A DNA stretch of 64,000 nucleotides from an uncultured Blautia sp. (GCA_934364795.1 CAKRMK010000009.1:1-64000); one strand, 5' to 3'. Shown: positions 9,123-16,685, numbered from the stretch's first letter. Program-made: numbers and translations. The notes: a model not told the origin generated them from the sequence alone.

Positions 9123-9674
9123 ATGATCTGTATCAGTCATTTGTTACCTGATGAGGAAATGAAAGAATTTACACAAAAATATGGAACAGGAATTGAAAGC
9201 ATTGATTTTTCCATTTCTGATAATCTGGATCATCTTTCGGAAACTGTGGAAAATTACAGAAAGAAAATGGAAACTATGGGGACAGATGCGCTGATTCTTC
9301 ATGGGCCTTTTCTGGATATCAATCCCTGTGCCTATGACAGTCTGGTAAGAGAGGTGACCATGAAGCGATTTTCCCAGTGTTATGAGGCTGGGGTGCTTCT
9401 GGGAGCCGGGAAAATCGTGTTTCATTCCGGAATGAATCCCTACGTCTATTATAAGGAGAGCTGGGCAGAAAATTTGGCACCGTATGTTACCCATGTACAT
9501 GTTCATGACAATTGTGGAGATCGGGATTCCCACATCGGATTAGGAAAAGGAAATCTACCCTGGAAAGAAGTTCTTTCTTTTCTTCCAGAAAATGAACAGC
9601 GTACCTGGACCGTAGAATGTATGAAAAAAGCGGATGTGCAGGCTTGCCTGGATGCTTTGCATGTCGAAAAATGA
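9123..9674 (+). CDS. Sugar phosphate isomerase/epimerase (AP_endonuc_2 barrel) with internal deletion
   Basis: The 183-residue frame matches the start and end of the sugar phosphate isomerase/epimerase barrel (N-terminal LILHGPFLDINP, KIVFHSGMNPYVYYKESWAEN; C-terminal HVHVHDNCGDRDSHIGLGKG). The usual length is 250-270. At about residue 118, SWAEN runs straight into LAPYVTH, so roughly 70-80 residues covering the middle strands are absent, including the region that supplies metal-binding Glu/Asp and His. The deletion keeps the frame. The ATG at 9123 has GGAGAGGG upstream. Probably inactive. Confidence 0.7.
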   Translation: MICISHLLPDEEMKEFTQKYGTGIESIDFSISDNLDHLSETVENYRKKMETMGTDALILHGPFLDINPCAYDSLVREVTMKRFSQCYEAGVLLGAGKIVFHSGMNPYVYYKESWAENLAPYVTHVHVHDNCGDRDSHIGLGKGNLPWKEVLSFLPENEQRTWTVECMKKADVQACLDALHVEK

Positions 9675-9734
9675 CGAAAAAAGTGTATGATTTTTGTTGA
9701 AATTATGAGAAAAACTCCGTAGAATAATGACGAA
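9662..9734 (+). promoter_or_regulatory. Spo0A-box-like heptamers upstream of the small gene at 9801
   Basis: TGTCGAA (9662-9668), TGACGAA (9672-9678) and TGACGAA (9728-9734) fit the Spo0A box TGNCGAA on the same strand. The first overlaps the end of the previous gene. A similar arrangement precedes the paralogous gene at 16686, which argues for a shared promoter. Confidence 0.4.
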
Positions 9735-9800
9735 AATAGTGACTAGAGTGAATGTATAACAAGCACTGGTATCTAAAAAATTTTATGGAGGAAGCCATAC

Positions 9801-10061
9801 ATGGAAAATACAGTTATAAGCGAGAATATTATGCGGTGCAACATTGAGAACCTTCTGGAAAACTGGAGCAGCAATGTGGAAAAGGATGAGTACATCCGAC
9901 AGGACAATGAGGATATGAAGTATCTGGAATACAGATATAAGTGCCTGAAGCTGCCTTATACTGCAAAGCGGGTGGCAGATGATTACATTGCCTGTGTAAA
10001 GACCCGGGATGAGCGCATGGCGGAACTGGCAGACGCCCGGGACTTAAAATCCCGTGGGTAG
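9801..10061 (+). pseudogene. Small protein of unknown function, 3' end replaced by tRNA-Leu sequence
   Basis: The first 76 or so residues are a clear paralogue of the gene at 16686: both share DEYIRQDNEDMKYLEYRY-like and KRVADDYIACVKTRDER-like blocks. The paralogue continues with SDLSYAAGVRDTIDLL, whereas here the last ten or so codons (ADARDLKSRG) are read out of the body of a tRNA-Leu gene and stop within it. The protein is soluble, charged and helical. I do not recognise the family. TATGGAGGAAGCC supplies the ribosome-binding site. The Spo0A-like boxes upstream suggest stationary-phase or sporulation-type control. Confidence 0.6.
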
Positions 10062-10096
10062 TGATACCCGTACCGGTTCGATTCCGGTCTGCGGCA
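10011..10096 (+). pseudogene. tRNA-Leu(UAA) lacking its 5' acceptor strand
   Basis: From 10018 onward the sequence is a good type II tRNA-Leu: D arm (GGCGGAACTGGCAGACGC), anticodon stem-loop CGGGA-CTTAAAA-TCCCG with anticodon TAA, long variable arm GGGTA-GTGA-TACCC, T arm ACCGG-TTCGATT-CCGGT (10072-10088), acceptor 3' strand CTGCGGC (10089-10095) and discriminator A. The matching 5' strand should be GCCGCAG, but 10011-10017 is GAGCGCA, which is coding sequence of the small gene and cannot pair. The tRNA is therefore not functional; it looks like an attachment-site remnant or a recombination scar. Confidence 0.8.
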
Positions 10097-10107
10097 TGAC
10101 CTGAAAC

Positions 10108-10130
10108 CCTTGATTTTCAAGGCTTTTTTT
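10108..10130 (+). terminator. Terminator of the former tRNA-Leu unit
   Basis: CCTTGA (10108-10113), three-base loop, TCAAGG (10117-10122), followed by C and seven T. It travelled with the tRNA fragment. Confidence 0.8.
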
Positions 10131-10371
10131 GATATCTGGATATATTTATACACTTATGAAACACCTCCTATTTACCCCCAAAATGGATTTTGACAGCATT
10201 TTTGATCTGGTATTTGATTTGGAACTAGTACAGCGAAACTTAATATTCGCTGTACTAGAGTCAGGGATTGTAATTAACCCGGTTCTGGAGAATGAAGCAC
10301 ATTACAGATACTGGCTGGGAGCATTGCCGTTTTATGATAATGTAAAAAAAGAAGGAATTGTATTTGTATAA
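10129..10371 (+). pseudogene. Fragment of a nucleotidyltransferase-like protein interrupted by a palindromic repeat
   Basis: The 80-codon frame ends with ESGIVINPVL...YWLGALPFYDNVKKEGIVFV, which resembles the C-terminal end of small MNT-type nucleotidyltransferases (a conserved LPFYxNVxxEG segment follows the catalytic domain). The catalytic GSxxxGxxxxxSDxD motif is missing. The middle of the frame is the 34-bp palindrome of repeat family B. No credible ribosome-binding site precedes the first ATG. I read it as the remnant of a longer gene; the family assignment rests on a short segment. Confidence 0.4.
10225..10258. repeat. Palindromic repeat family B, minimal copy
   Basis: CTAGTACAGCGAA (10225-10237) and its exact complement (10246-10258) flank the 8-base centre ACTTAATA. 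The same 13-bp ends bound the 165-bp element at 32500-32664, so this is either an internally deleted copy or the basic unit. Confidence 0.85.
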
Positions 10372-10383
10372 GAGGAAAAGTTA

Positions 10384-11235
10384 ATGTTTAATAACGGTTT
10401 GAAAAAAGAAGCTTTAAGAATCCATGAAGAGACACTTAATAGTTATAACAAATCTTATGAGGAAATGGAAAAATCATGTGAGCAATTATATGAGATCAGA
10501 AGTAAATCTGTTGAACTTATTAAATTGATACAGAGAGTTGTAAATAGCATAGCTAATACCCCAAAAGAATTTGATACAGAACTTGGGAAAATAGGTAGAG
10601 AACTTTCTAAGTTTAATGAAACTGAAGAATATGCCAAGGAAGCGTATAATGCATCTGTTAAAGCTGGTGCGAATATTGTGGAAGGAGCCGCTGCCGGGTT
10701 GGGAGTGGCGTCCATGGTACCAAGTGCCTTAATGAGTATTGCAACCACTTTTGGAACTGCGTCAACTGGAACAGCGATTAGTGCTCTTTCAGGAGCTGCT
10801 GCACAAAAAGCTGCAATGGCCTGGATTGGAAGAACATTTGCCGGATTTGCTGTTAAAGAAGGTGCAGGTATGGCAGCTGGTCAGGCATTTCTGGCTTTGG
10901 CGGGACCTATTGGATGGGGAATTACTGCTGCATCGACAGGAATTTCCCTAGTATCATTAACTAATAAAAATAAAGAATTAGCTGATAATGCAGTTAAAGA
11001 AGCAAAAGAGATTGCAAAGGCTAGAGAAGCATTAGTTGAAACTATAGAAAAGGTTAATGAACTAAGATCAAAAACAGATTTATTATTTAGGGACATGAGT
11101 AAGCAGAGAGATAAGATTACCAGATCTATGAATTTGGATTATCTTACAATTGAGAACGAAGACAAAATATTTCTTGGAGCATTAGTTAATAATACATTAA
11201 GTTTATCTATATTACTAAATGAGACCGTAGAATAG
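10384..11235 (+). CDS. Uncharacterised helical protein with glycine/alanine-rich membrane-active-looking core
   Basis: The 283-residue protein has an N-terminal coiled-coil region (residues 1-90), a hydrophobic Gly/Ala-rich core (about 95-195, with GAAAGLGVASMVP, GTASTGTAISALSGAAA and AGPIGWGITAASTG, spaced like glycine zippers), and a second amphipathic helix region (197-250). There is no signal peptide. This plan is found in pore-forming toxins and in membrane-acting immunity effectors, but I recognise no named family. RBS AGAGGAAAAG precedes the ATG. The next gene starts 10 bases after the stop, so they form one operon. Its codons are more AT-rich than those of the neighbouring metabolic genes. 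Confidence 0.6.
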   Translation: MFNNGLKKEALRIHEETLNSYNKSYEEMEKSCEQLYEIRSKSVELIKLIQRVVNSIANTPKEFDTELGKIGRELSKFNETEEYAKEAYNASVKAGANIVEGAAAGLGVASMVPSALMSIATTFGTASTGTAISALSGAAAQKAAMAWIGRTFAGFAVKEGAGMAAGQAFLALAGPIGWGITAASTGISLVSLTNKNKELADNAVKEAKEIAKAREALVETIEKVNELRSKTDLLFRDMSKQRDKITRSMNLDYLTIENEDKIFLGALVNNTLSLSILLNETVE

Positions 11236-11245
11236 GAGGATGTAA

Positions 11246-12700
11246 ATGGCAGAAGGTGTAAATCGAGCCATAAAAAGTACTCAAGAACAGACAGTTGCTG
11301 CCTGGATTACACATTTGAATCAAGTTAGATTAGATGAACTTGTAGCAAAATTAAATCAACAGGATACTAATTTAGAGGAGGCTTTAAAAGAGCTTGAGGA
11401 AATAAAGCAATTTATCGGGGATCCGGCTCATATTCTTGGGAGTTCTGCTACCAAACATGGTGAAATTGCAGAGCATATGCAGGTTAATTTTGCCAATGCA
11501 AGAAGGATGATTCAGGGATTGGACAAAAATCATACTTTTGACGGAGTTGGAAGAACTGCTCCTGAAGATTATATAAGAGATGGACAACAAGTACAATCAA
11601 AGTTTTATAATGGTTTGCGAAACACTCTTTTCGGAAAACATGCATTATCAGAACATTTAGAAACATATTCTGATTTTATTAAAAATGGGGGTTCTTACGA
11701 TATACCAAAAGACCAATATGAAAAAATGCTTGAACTTTTGGATGTGTATAAGAATAATCCTTCAAAATTAAGTACAACCGATTATAGTCTTGCAAAAAAA
11801 ATAAATGAATTTCTTGAAAGCAATAATTTAGAACTGGGGAAAGATATTAATCCGGCTGTGGTTGATTATGGAGAGGTTCAGCAGGGAACTGCCAATAAAA
11901 CTGTTGGGAATGAAGAAAAAAATATAAAAAAAGAAGATAAAAAACAGAGGAAAAAGGCGTATGACGAATCGAAGCCGTCTTTAAAAGAAGGTGCAAAAGC
12001 AGCTGGAGTGAGTGCTGCCATCGAAGGGGGAATTTCGTTCTGCATGTCAGTTAGTAAAAAAAGAAAAGAGAAGAATTTTTCCGAATTTACAACCGATGAT
12101 TGGAAAGAAATAGGTATTGATACGGGAAAAAATACTGTAAAAGGTGGAATACGTGGTAGTTTAATTTATGTATTGAGTAATTTTACAGCTACTCCAGCCA
12201 ATGTTGCATCTGCATATGTTACTGCAGCATTTGGTATTGATGCTCAGATAAAGGCTCTGGAAGAAGGAAAAGTGTCGCAAGAAGATTTTATAATCAATTG
12301 TGAAACCATTTGCTTAGATGTAACAGTTAGTGCCATTGCATCAGTGGCAGGACAGGTTGTGATTCCGATTCCTGTATTGGGAGCTGTTATTGGCAACATA
12401 GCCGGTGAATTTGTGTATGAATTCTGCAAAAAACAAGGGTCAGCACGGTCACTGGAAATTATTGAAACCTACAATTCAAAGATGGCTCAATTGAATCAAC
12501 AATTAGATATAAACTTATTTAAAGTAGTTTTAGAGATTCAGAATGCTTTGGAAAAATTTAAAGATTTAGAGAAACTTGCATTTGATGAAAATGTAAATAT
12601 TGCATTTGCAGGTTCTGTAAATCTGGCAACTGAAATGGGAGTTTCATCGAATCAGATATTGAAGACAAAAGAGGATATTGATAATTTTTTTCTAATATAG
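11246..12700 (+). CDS. Uncharacterised 484-residue partner protein with Gly-rich C-terminal region
   Basis: Preceded by GGAGGA and cotranscribed with the gene before it. Residues 1-60 form a coiled coil. Residues 65-150 look like a conserved globular domain (SATKHGEIAEHMQV, then FDGVGRTAPEDYI and QSKFYNGLRNTLFG); a charged lysine-rich linker lies near 220-245. The C-terminal half again has Gly/Ala-rich hydrophobic helices (KEGAKAAGVSAAIEGG, GQVVIPIPVLGAVIGNIAGEFV) and ends in helical segments. No enzyme motif, P-loop or signal peptide was found. Together with its partner it suggests a two-protein membrane-acting module. Function unknown. Confidence 0.6.
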   Translation: MAEGVNRAIKSTQEQTVAAWITHLNQVRLDELVAKLNQQDTNLEEALKELEEIKQFIGDPAHILGSSATKHGEIAEHMQVNFANARRMIQGLDKNHTFDGVGRTAPEDYIRDGQQVQSKFYNGLRNTLFGKHALSEHLETYSDFIKNGGSYDIPKDQYEKMLELLDVYKNNPSKLSTTDYSLAKKINEFLESNNLELGKDINPAVVDYGEVQQGTANKTVGNEEKNIKKEDKKQRKKAYDESKPSLKEGAKAAGVSAAIEGGISFCMSVSKKRKEKNFSEFTTDDWKEIGIDTGKNTVKGGIRGSLIYVLSNFTATPANVASAYVTAAFGIDAQIKALEEGKVSQEDFIINCETICLDVTVSAIASVAGQVVIPIPVLGAVIGNIAGEFVYEFCKKQGSARSLEIIETYNSKMAQLNQQLDINLFKVVLEIQNALEKFKDLEKLAFDENVNIAFAGSVNLATEMGVSSNQILKTKEDIDNFFLI

Positions 12701-12742
12701 ATTAACTAGAGTGTGTTTCAAATAGGTTCTAGAGAGGATGGT

Positions 12743-12907
12743 ATGATTTTGATGAGTATTGATGCATCTGAAAAGAAAGAACAGCTACTTCAGTTACGCA
12801 CCAGAGTACTGCAGGCAGAGCAGGAAAGAATAGATGGCGCAAAAACTTTGAATATAGCAGAAGCGAGAAAAAGGTTGAGAGAAAGACTTAGCGAAAAGGA
12901 AAGTTAA
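12743..12907 (+). CDS. Small antitoxin-like protein
   Basis: A 54-residue charged helical protein. The part LQAEQERIDGAKTLNIAEARKRLRERL resembles the C-terminal segment of Phd/RelB-like antitoxins, which binds the toxin, but a DNA-binding N-terminus is absent or very short. The ATG at 12743 follows AGAGAGGATGG. It lies 42 bases after the preceding stop. No toxin-like gene follows: the next frame is a membrane protein. It may be an orphan, or it may act with the two genes upstream. Low certainty on family. Confidence 0.45.
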   Translation: MILMSIDASEKKEQLLQLRTRVLQAEQERIDGAKTLNIAEARKRLRERLSEKES

Positions 12908-12938
12908 AATTTTTTCATCAGTGTAGGAGGTCTAAAAA

Positions 12939-13427
12939 ATGATATTAATACAACTTATACTATACTGCCTTCTGTTTGTCCTTCTGGTAAAAGGTGCAGT
13001 AAGAAACAGTGGACTTAATTGCCTGTATTTTTATCCAAAGGAATACATAGAGGAGGCTCATAAGCGAGGAATTGCAGATAAAGCTGAAACAATGAAAAAA
13101 GGAAAACGTTTCATGATCCCCTTTTGCATTGTTATGCTTGTGGTCTTGATATTGATTATCGCAGTCTGGAATCATGTTACGGATTTTAAGACAGCATATA
13201 TTCAGGCATATCTTTTCCTTGTGGTTATGAACTGGTTTGATGGGATTGTGATTGACAAGCTATGGGTAGGACATAGTAAAATATGGCTTATTAATGGTAT
13301 GGAAGATATTTCATATGTTAAACCCTGGAAATCTGTACTTGTAAAAAGGGGAGCTGCAACGGTGCTGTATCTGATTATTGCACTTGCAGTGGCAGGGATT
13401 GTAGTGCTGCTTGGAAATTTATTGTGA
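12939..13427 (+). CDS. Uncharacterised four-helix membrane protein
   Basis: The 162-residue protein has hydrophobic segments at about residues 3-17, 54-74, 86-102 and 139-160, with a basic loop at 36-52. The ribosome-binding site GTAGGAGGT is strong. It is the last gene of the AT-rich block and is followed by the complex hairpin at 13537. No domain is recognised. It could be a membrane partner or immunity protein of the genes upstream, but this is position-based inference only. Confidence 0.55.
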   Translation: MILIQLILYCLLFVLLVKGAVRNSGLNCLYFYPKEYIEEAHKRGIADKAETMKKGKRFMIPFCIVMLVVLILIIAVWNHVTDFKTAYIQAYLFLVVMNWFDGIVIDKLWVGHSKIWLINGMEDISYVKPWKSVLVKRGAATVLYLIIALAVAGIVVLLGNLL

Positions 13428-13536
13428 TAAAACTGTATTGTATGATGTATAGGAAAGCCGTACTAAAGAATATGTGTGGAAAATAAGAGAGTAATTTACA
13501 GACTTTTTCTCACAGTCGTATTTTAAATATAAGAAT

Positions 13537-13663
13537 ACCGCTTCTTAAAGTGTGCTTGGAATTTCAAGGATAATTAAACTTCGAGGATAATTAAATTTTG
13601 AGGATAATTAAAATTCCTGAGAGTGTGCCAAGCTTTGATTCTGACTTTTAGAAGCGGTGTTTT
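13537..13663. terminator. Large branched stem-loop, bidirectional terminator candidate
   Basis: ACCGCTTCTTAAAGT (13537-13551) pairs with ACTTTTAGAAGCGGT (13644-13658) and is followed by GTTTTTG. Inside, GCTTGG pairs with CCAAGC. The apical part contains the three 17-bp repeats. It lies between convergent genes. Confidence 0.6.
13567..13617 (+). repeat. Three tandem 17-bp repeats
   Basis: Units at 13567-13583, 13584-13600 and 13601-13617 share AGGATAATTAAA and differ only in the last five bases. They lie inside the loop of the surrounding stem-loop. Confidence 0.85.
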
Positions 13664-13705
13664 TGTATTTGGGGAGCAGTGTGTGCTCAAGTTTTCATCT
13701 GATAT

Positions 13706-14158
13706 TTATTTATCAGCACCGTAATAGGGATCATCACCGAATCCCAGAATTAACATGAAAATTGGCTGTAGGAAGATCAATCCGATTGCGAAGCCAGTTC
13801 CACGGCCGAATGCTCTTGCAAGTTTTACACTGTACATAATGCCGATTAAGGCGATTATAAGCCGGATCAGTGCAACGATTGCCATAAGCATCATATTGTC
13901 ACCATTTGGATTGGCGGCGCCTTCTATTCCGGAGGCAACGATTCCGAGAATAAAGATCAGCCAGAAATAGGATGTCTGCCATGCGATTCGATAAGAAACA
14001 TAATCACCATATAAGGGAATAATGCTTTTCCATCCTGACTCTCCGGCTTTTGTGAAAATTCTCCAGTTTGCGATAATCTGCAGAAGCCACCAGATAAAGG
14101 CGATTCCCACATAAATGCCGCCTAAAATCATCAGACTGCTGATTGCCAAAAGTCCCAT
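13706..14158 (-). CDS. DUF5684-type membrane protein
   Basis: The 150-residue protein has four hydrophobic segments. The motif IFTKAGESGWKSIIPLYGDYV (residues 35-55) is typical of DUF5684 proteins, small membrane proteins of unknown function. A ribosome-binding site GGGAGGAG precedes the ATG on the minus strand. It faces the AT-rich block across the bidirectional hairpin. Family call by motif; role unknown. Confidence 0.7.
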   Translation of the reverse strand: MGLLAISSLMILGGIYVGIAFIWWLLQIIANWRIFTKAGESGWKSIIPLYGDYVSYRIAWQTSYFWLIFILGIVASGIEGAANPNGDNMMLMAIVALIRLIIALIGIMYSVKLARAFGRGTGFAIGLIFLQPIFMLILGFGDDPYYGADK

Positions 14159-14449
14159 TCTTTTTCTCCTCCCATCATTTGTGTAGTATTGTGTTAAAGT
14201 AATTAAAGCATATTCATAATATCATGTCAATTTGAAAGTCAAATTTGTCTGTATAATAATGCCGCATTTATGTTACTGTTTAAATCCCACATTTTGTAAG
14301 TTATTTTTATAAGCGAGGAAAGCAATAATGAGGTTGAATAGTTCGGTCATATGAAGTGCAAATGTTTTATCCTGTAAGCAGAACTAAGTCTCGATTTTTA
14401 TACTTTGATATAACATTATAAAAATATGCGAAAAAACGTAACACAGCTC

Positions 14450-14478
14450 TTGACAAAACGAAAAAATTATCAGATTAT
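14450..14478 (+). promoter_or_regulatory. Possible promoter of the secreted-protein gene
   Basis: TTGACA at 14450-14455, 17 bp, then GATTAT at 14473-14478, a poor -10. The rest of the 14159-14525 gap is AT-rich and holds nothing else I can identify. Confidence 0.4.
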
Positions 14479-14525
14479 TTTATTACATACACATAAGCAA
14501 TTAAAAAATAATTTAGGAGGAAAAG

Positions 14526-15557
14526 GTGAAAATGAAAAAGAAAATTATGAAAAAGAACTTTGTAAAAAAAGAAGTATTTGTCCTTCGGATGGCTTGCCTG
14601 TTGTTTGTCTGCTTTTTACTCTTGCAGCCATCGCAGGTACAGGCAGCTACAAAGGCGTCCAAAGCAAAAGCAGCTTACACGGCATTATTAAAGAAACCGC
14701 TTAAATGGGGAAATGCTTATCTGGAACCATCCAATGTAACCTTTGGTTTAATTGATATCAATAATGATAAAGTTCTAGAACTTTATGTGGGTTCAAAGAA
14801 ATGGAACCGTTATTATGATTATAAACTTTATGGTTATGTCAGCGGAAAGGTAAAATGCCTGTATTCTTTTGAAACTGGAAGCAAATTGAAAAAAGTATAT
14901 CCTGCAACAGGTACTATATGGGTATCTGGTTCTTATAATAAGGGCAGATGTGAGGATCTTCTTTTAAAATATAATGGAAAAGTACTTACCAAAAAAGTAG
15001 TGAAAAATTCTAATACAATTTATGGGGAGGAAACTTATTATTCCTTTAAGAATAACAAAAATCCGCGTGCTATTAATAAGGCAGCATACAAAAAATTGGT
15101 AAGCAGTCTGAAAAAGGGCAGTGTAAAGAATGCTCCGAAGCTATGTACAAATACAGCGGCTATGCGTGTCAAATATCTGAACGCAACTCCAGATTCAAAG
15201 ATTTTGTTTAGAGTGGGAAGTTGGTGTCCTTTTACTAATGGAGGTTTTGAGCTGACAATCAGTAAAATTTCAGGACGCAAATTTTATTATAGTATTCATA
15301 TGCCATATATGGACTGCAATACAGCTACGGCAGATATTAAACCAAGTGGCAAAACGGCCACATCTATAGTTTATTGTGAGCACGGAGCACCACATAAACT
15401 GACTTTCCGTGTTGTCGATTACGGTGTGAAGGTCACAGAAAAAGCAGAATGTTATGAAAAACTTCTGGCGTCATCCAGTAGTGGTTCATATGATAGTGAA
15501 ATTGAGCAGGATTTTTATGATGACATTTTTGCCTACTATGGTTATTATGACGACTGA
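14526..15557 (+). CDS. Secreted protein of unknown function
   Basis: The protein has a strongly basic N-terminus, a hydrophobic core (about residues 19-34) and a likely signal peptidase site at VQA-ATKA. The mature part has a DINNDKVLELYV motif like the Ca-binding DxNxDxxxE loops of FG-GAP/dockerin-like repeats, followed by beta-rich lysine/tyrosine-rich sequence and an acidic, tyrosine-rich tail. GGAGG lies 5 bases before a GTG at 14526 and 11 before an ATG at 14532; either start is possible. Probably surface-exposed or released. No enzyme family recognised. Confidence 0.65.
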   Translation: MKMKKKIMKKNFVKKEVFVLRMACLLFVCFLLLQPSQVQAATKASKAKAAYTALLKKPLKWGNAYLEPSNVTFGLIDINNDKVLELYVGSKKWNRYYDYKLYGYVSGKVKCLYSFETGSKLKKVYPATGTIWVSGSYNKGRCEDLLLKYNGKVLTKKVVKNSNTIYGEETYYSFKNNKNPRAINKAAYKKLVSSLKKGSVKNAPKLCTNTAAMRVKYLNATPDSKILFRVGSWCPFTNGGFELTISKISGRKFYYSIHMPYMDCNTATADIKPSGKTATSIVYCEHGAPHKLTFRVVDYGVKVTEKAECYEKLLASSSSGSYDSEIEQDFYDDIFAYYGYYDD

Positions 15558-15674
15558 TAAGTTTTTAACAAAATAATTACACATAAATGTAGATTTATTC
15601 TCCCATAAAATGTTATAATCATATTACATTAACCGCAGGAGAAATTCTAAAATGAAAAAGGCTACACCCTGAAA

Positions 15675-15965
15675 ATGATTAAGGTAAAAAATGTGGCAGC
15701 AGATGCAGACAGTGCATGGCCGCAGCTCTCCGCAGAAGCCGTTGTGGAAGCTGATCCGGATGTGTATATTTCTCTGTTTTCTCCGTTAGAGGATGTAAAG
15801 CAGACAGCTGGACTTTCCGATCTTGCATGTCTGAATGAAGATGGTGGATTTATTTATATTGATGGATCAAGTGTGGAGGGTGATATGATTCAGAGATCCG
15901 ATCCTCGTTATGTGGAAGGATTAAAAGCACTGGCTGAATTGGTTTATCCGGAAATTGCAGAGTAG
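15675..15965 (+). pseudogene. C-terminal remnant of an iron/cobalamin ABC binding protein
   Basis: The frame SAWPQLSAEAVVEADPDVYISL...AELVYPEIAE matches the C-terminal lobe of class III binding proteins (Peripla_BP_2, FecB/BtuF type). The signal peptide and N-terminal lobe are gone; upstream only a six-codon frame MKKATP then a stop remains. It is followed by a remnant of the matching permease, so a whole siderophore or B12 uptake operon has decayed here. Confidence 0.7.
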
Positions 15966-15990
15966 AAGCAGAGTAAAATATGAGTATATC

Positions 15991-16019
15991 GGGGGCAAAG
16001 GTACTTTGTCCCCGCTTTT
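15991..16019 (+). terminator. Small stem-loop after the binding-protein remnant
   Basis: GGGGCAAAG (15992-16000), three-base loop and CTTTGTCCCC, followed by GCTTTTC. Confidence 0.55.
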
Positions 16020-16053
16020 CATATAATACTTTAAATTTACTTTAATTTATCCT

Positions 16054-16518
16054 ATGAGAGAAAAATTTATGAATAAGAAAAAAATAAAACCGGTATTTCT
16101 GTTACTGTCAATAATTGCCTGTATCCTTATCGTGTGGCTGTGTACGATCACTGGTGCGGCATTGGCAGTCAGCGGAGCAGGATACCAGGGAATTTTCAAA
16201 AATCCAATGGCAGATCCATTTGTTCTGGGAGTATCTTCAGGCGTGGCCATCAATTCCACACTATCTGCGGTAATGTCATTTATTATGATGCTGAATAAGC
16301 AAAGCATGGATCAGATTATGTTCTGGACAATGGGAACTCTTAATGGAAAGGGCTGGAACCAGATCCAGGCAGTGCTTCCCTGGGTGGTTATAGGACTTAA
16401 CTTTGTTTTGGCAGGAATTTGGACATGCACATTGCAATTCCAGTCTGGATGTGCAGGCGTGTTTAGAACGTGTTTGAAAAATCATTTCCGCAATCTGTAC
16501 GTCCTAAATGTCGAATAA
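16054..16518 (+). pseudogene. Degenerate FecCD-type ABC permease
   Basis: An N-terminal hydrophobic segment is followed by [24 protein letters not shown], the strongest signature of FecCD/BtuC permeases. Large internal pieces are missing: the family has about 330 residues and ten helices, here 154 residues remain. The last 40 or so codons ([18 protein letters not shown]...) are read through a copy of repeat family A, showing that the repeat sits at the breakpoint. Not functional. Confidence 0.75.
16463..16498 (+). repeat. Repeat family A, partial copy A1
   Basis: TTAGAACGTGTTTGAAAAATCATTTCCGCAATCTG-like block, nearly the left half of copy A4 at 33742. It ends the permease remnant. Confidence 0.65.
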
Positions 16519-16582
16519 TGGAGGAAGTTGTCGGACGATTTTTGTTGCAAAATCCTGATGGAAAAAGTAGAATAATGGCGGA
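16509..16582 (+). promoter_or_regulatory. Spo0A-box-like heptamers upstream of the gene at 16686
   Basis: TGTCGAA (16509-16515) fits TGNCGAA; TGTCGGA (16529-16535) and TGGCGGA (16576-16582) are one mismatch off. The block GTAGAATAATG and a GATTTTTGTTG stretch are shared with the region 9660-9735, so the two upstream regions are duplicates. Confidence 0.35.
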
Positions 16583-16685
16583 AAGTGTTAGAGATGGTAG
16601 CTATTGGAGCGTGAAAAATGCCAGAAGTGTATTTTTTACTCCAGGGAAAAAGTAGATTCTAAATACTTATCAGGAGGAAATCGTT

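Noticed and set aside
9801..10061. Spo0E-like phosphatase
   Set aside because: Size and Spo0A-like boxes fit, but the SQELD signature and the two-helix pattern of Spo0E are not present.
10011..10096. Functional tRNA-Leu
   Set aside because: The 5' acceptor strand GAGCGCA cannot pair with CTGCGGC at the 3' side, so a mature tRNA cannot form.
13567..13617. Possible CRISPR array
   Set aside because: Only three directly adjacent 17-bp units without spacers and no cas genes nearby; simple tandem repeat.
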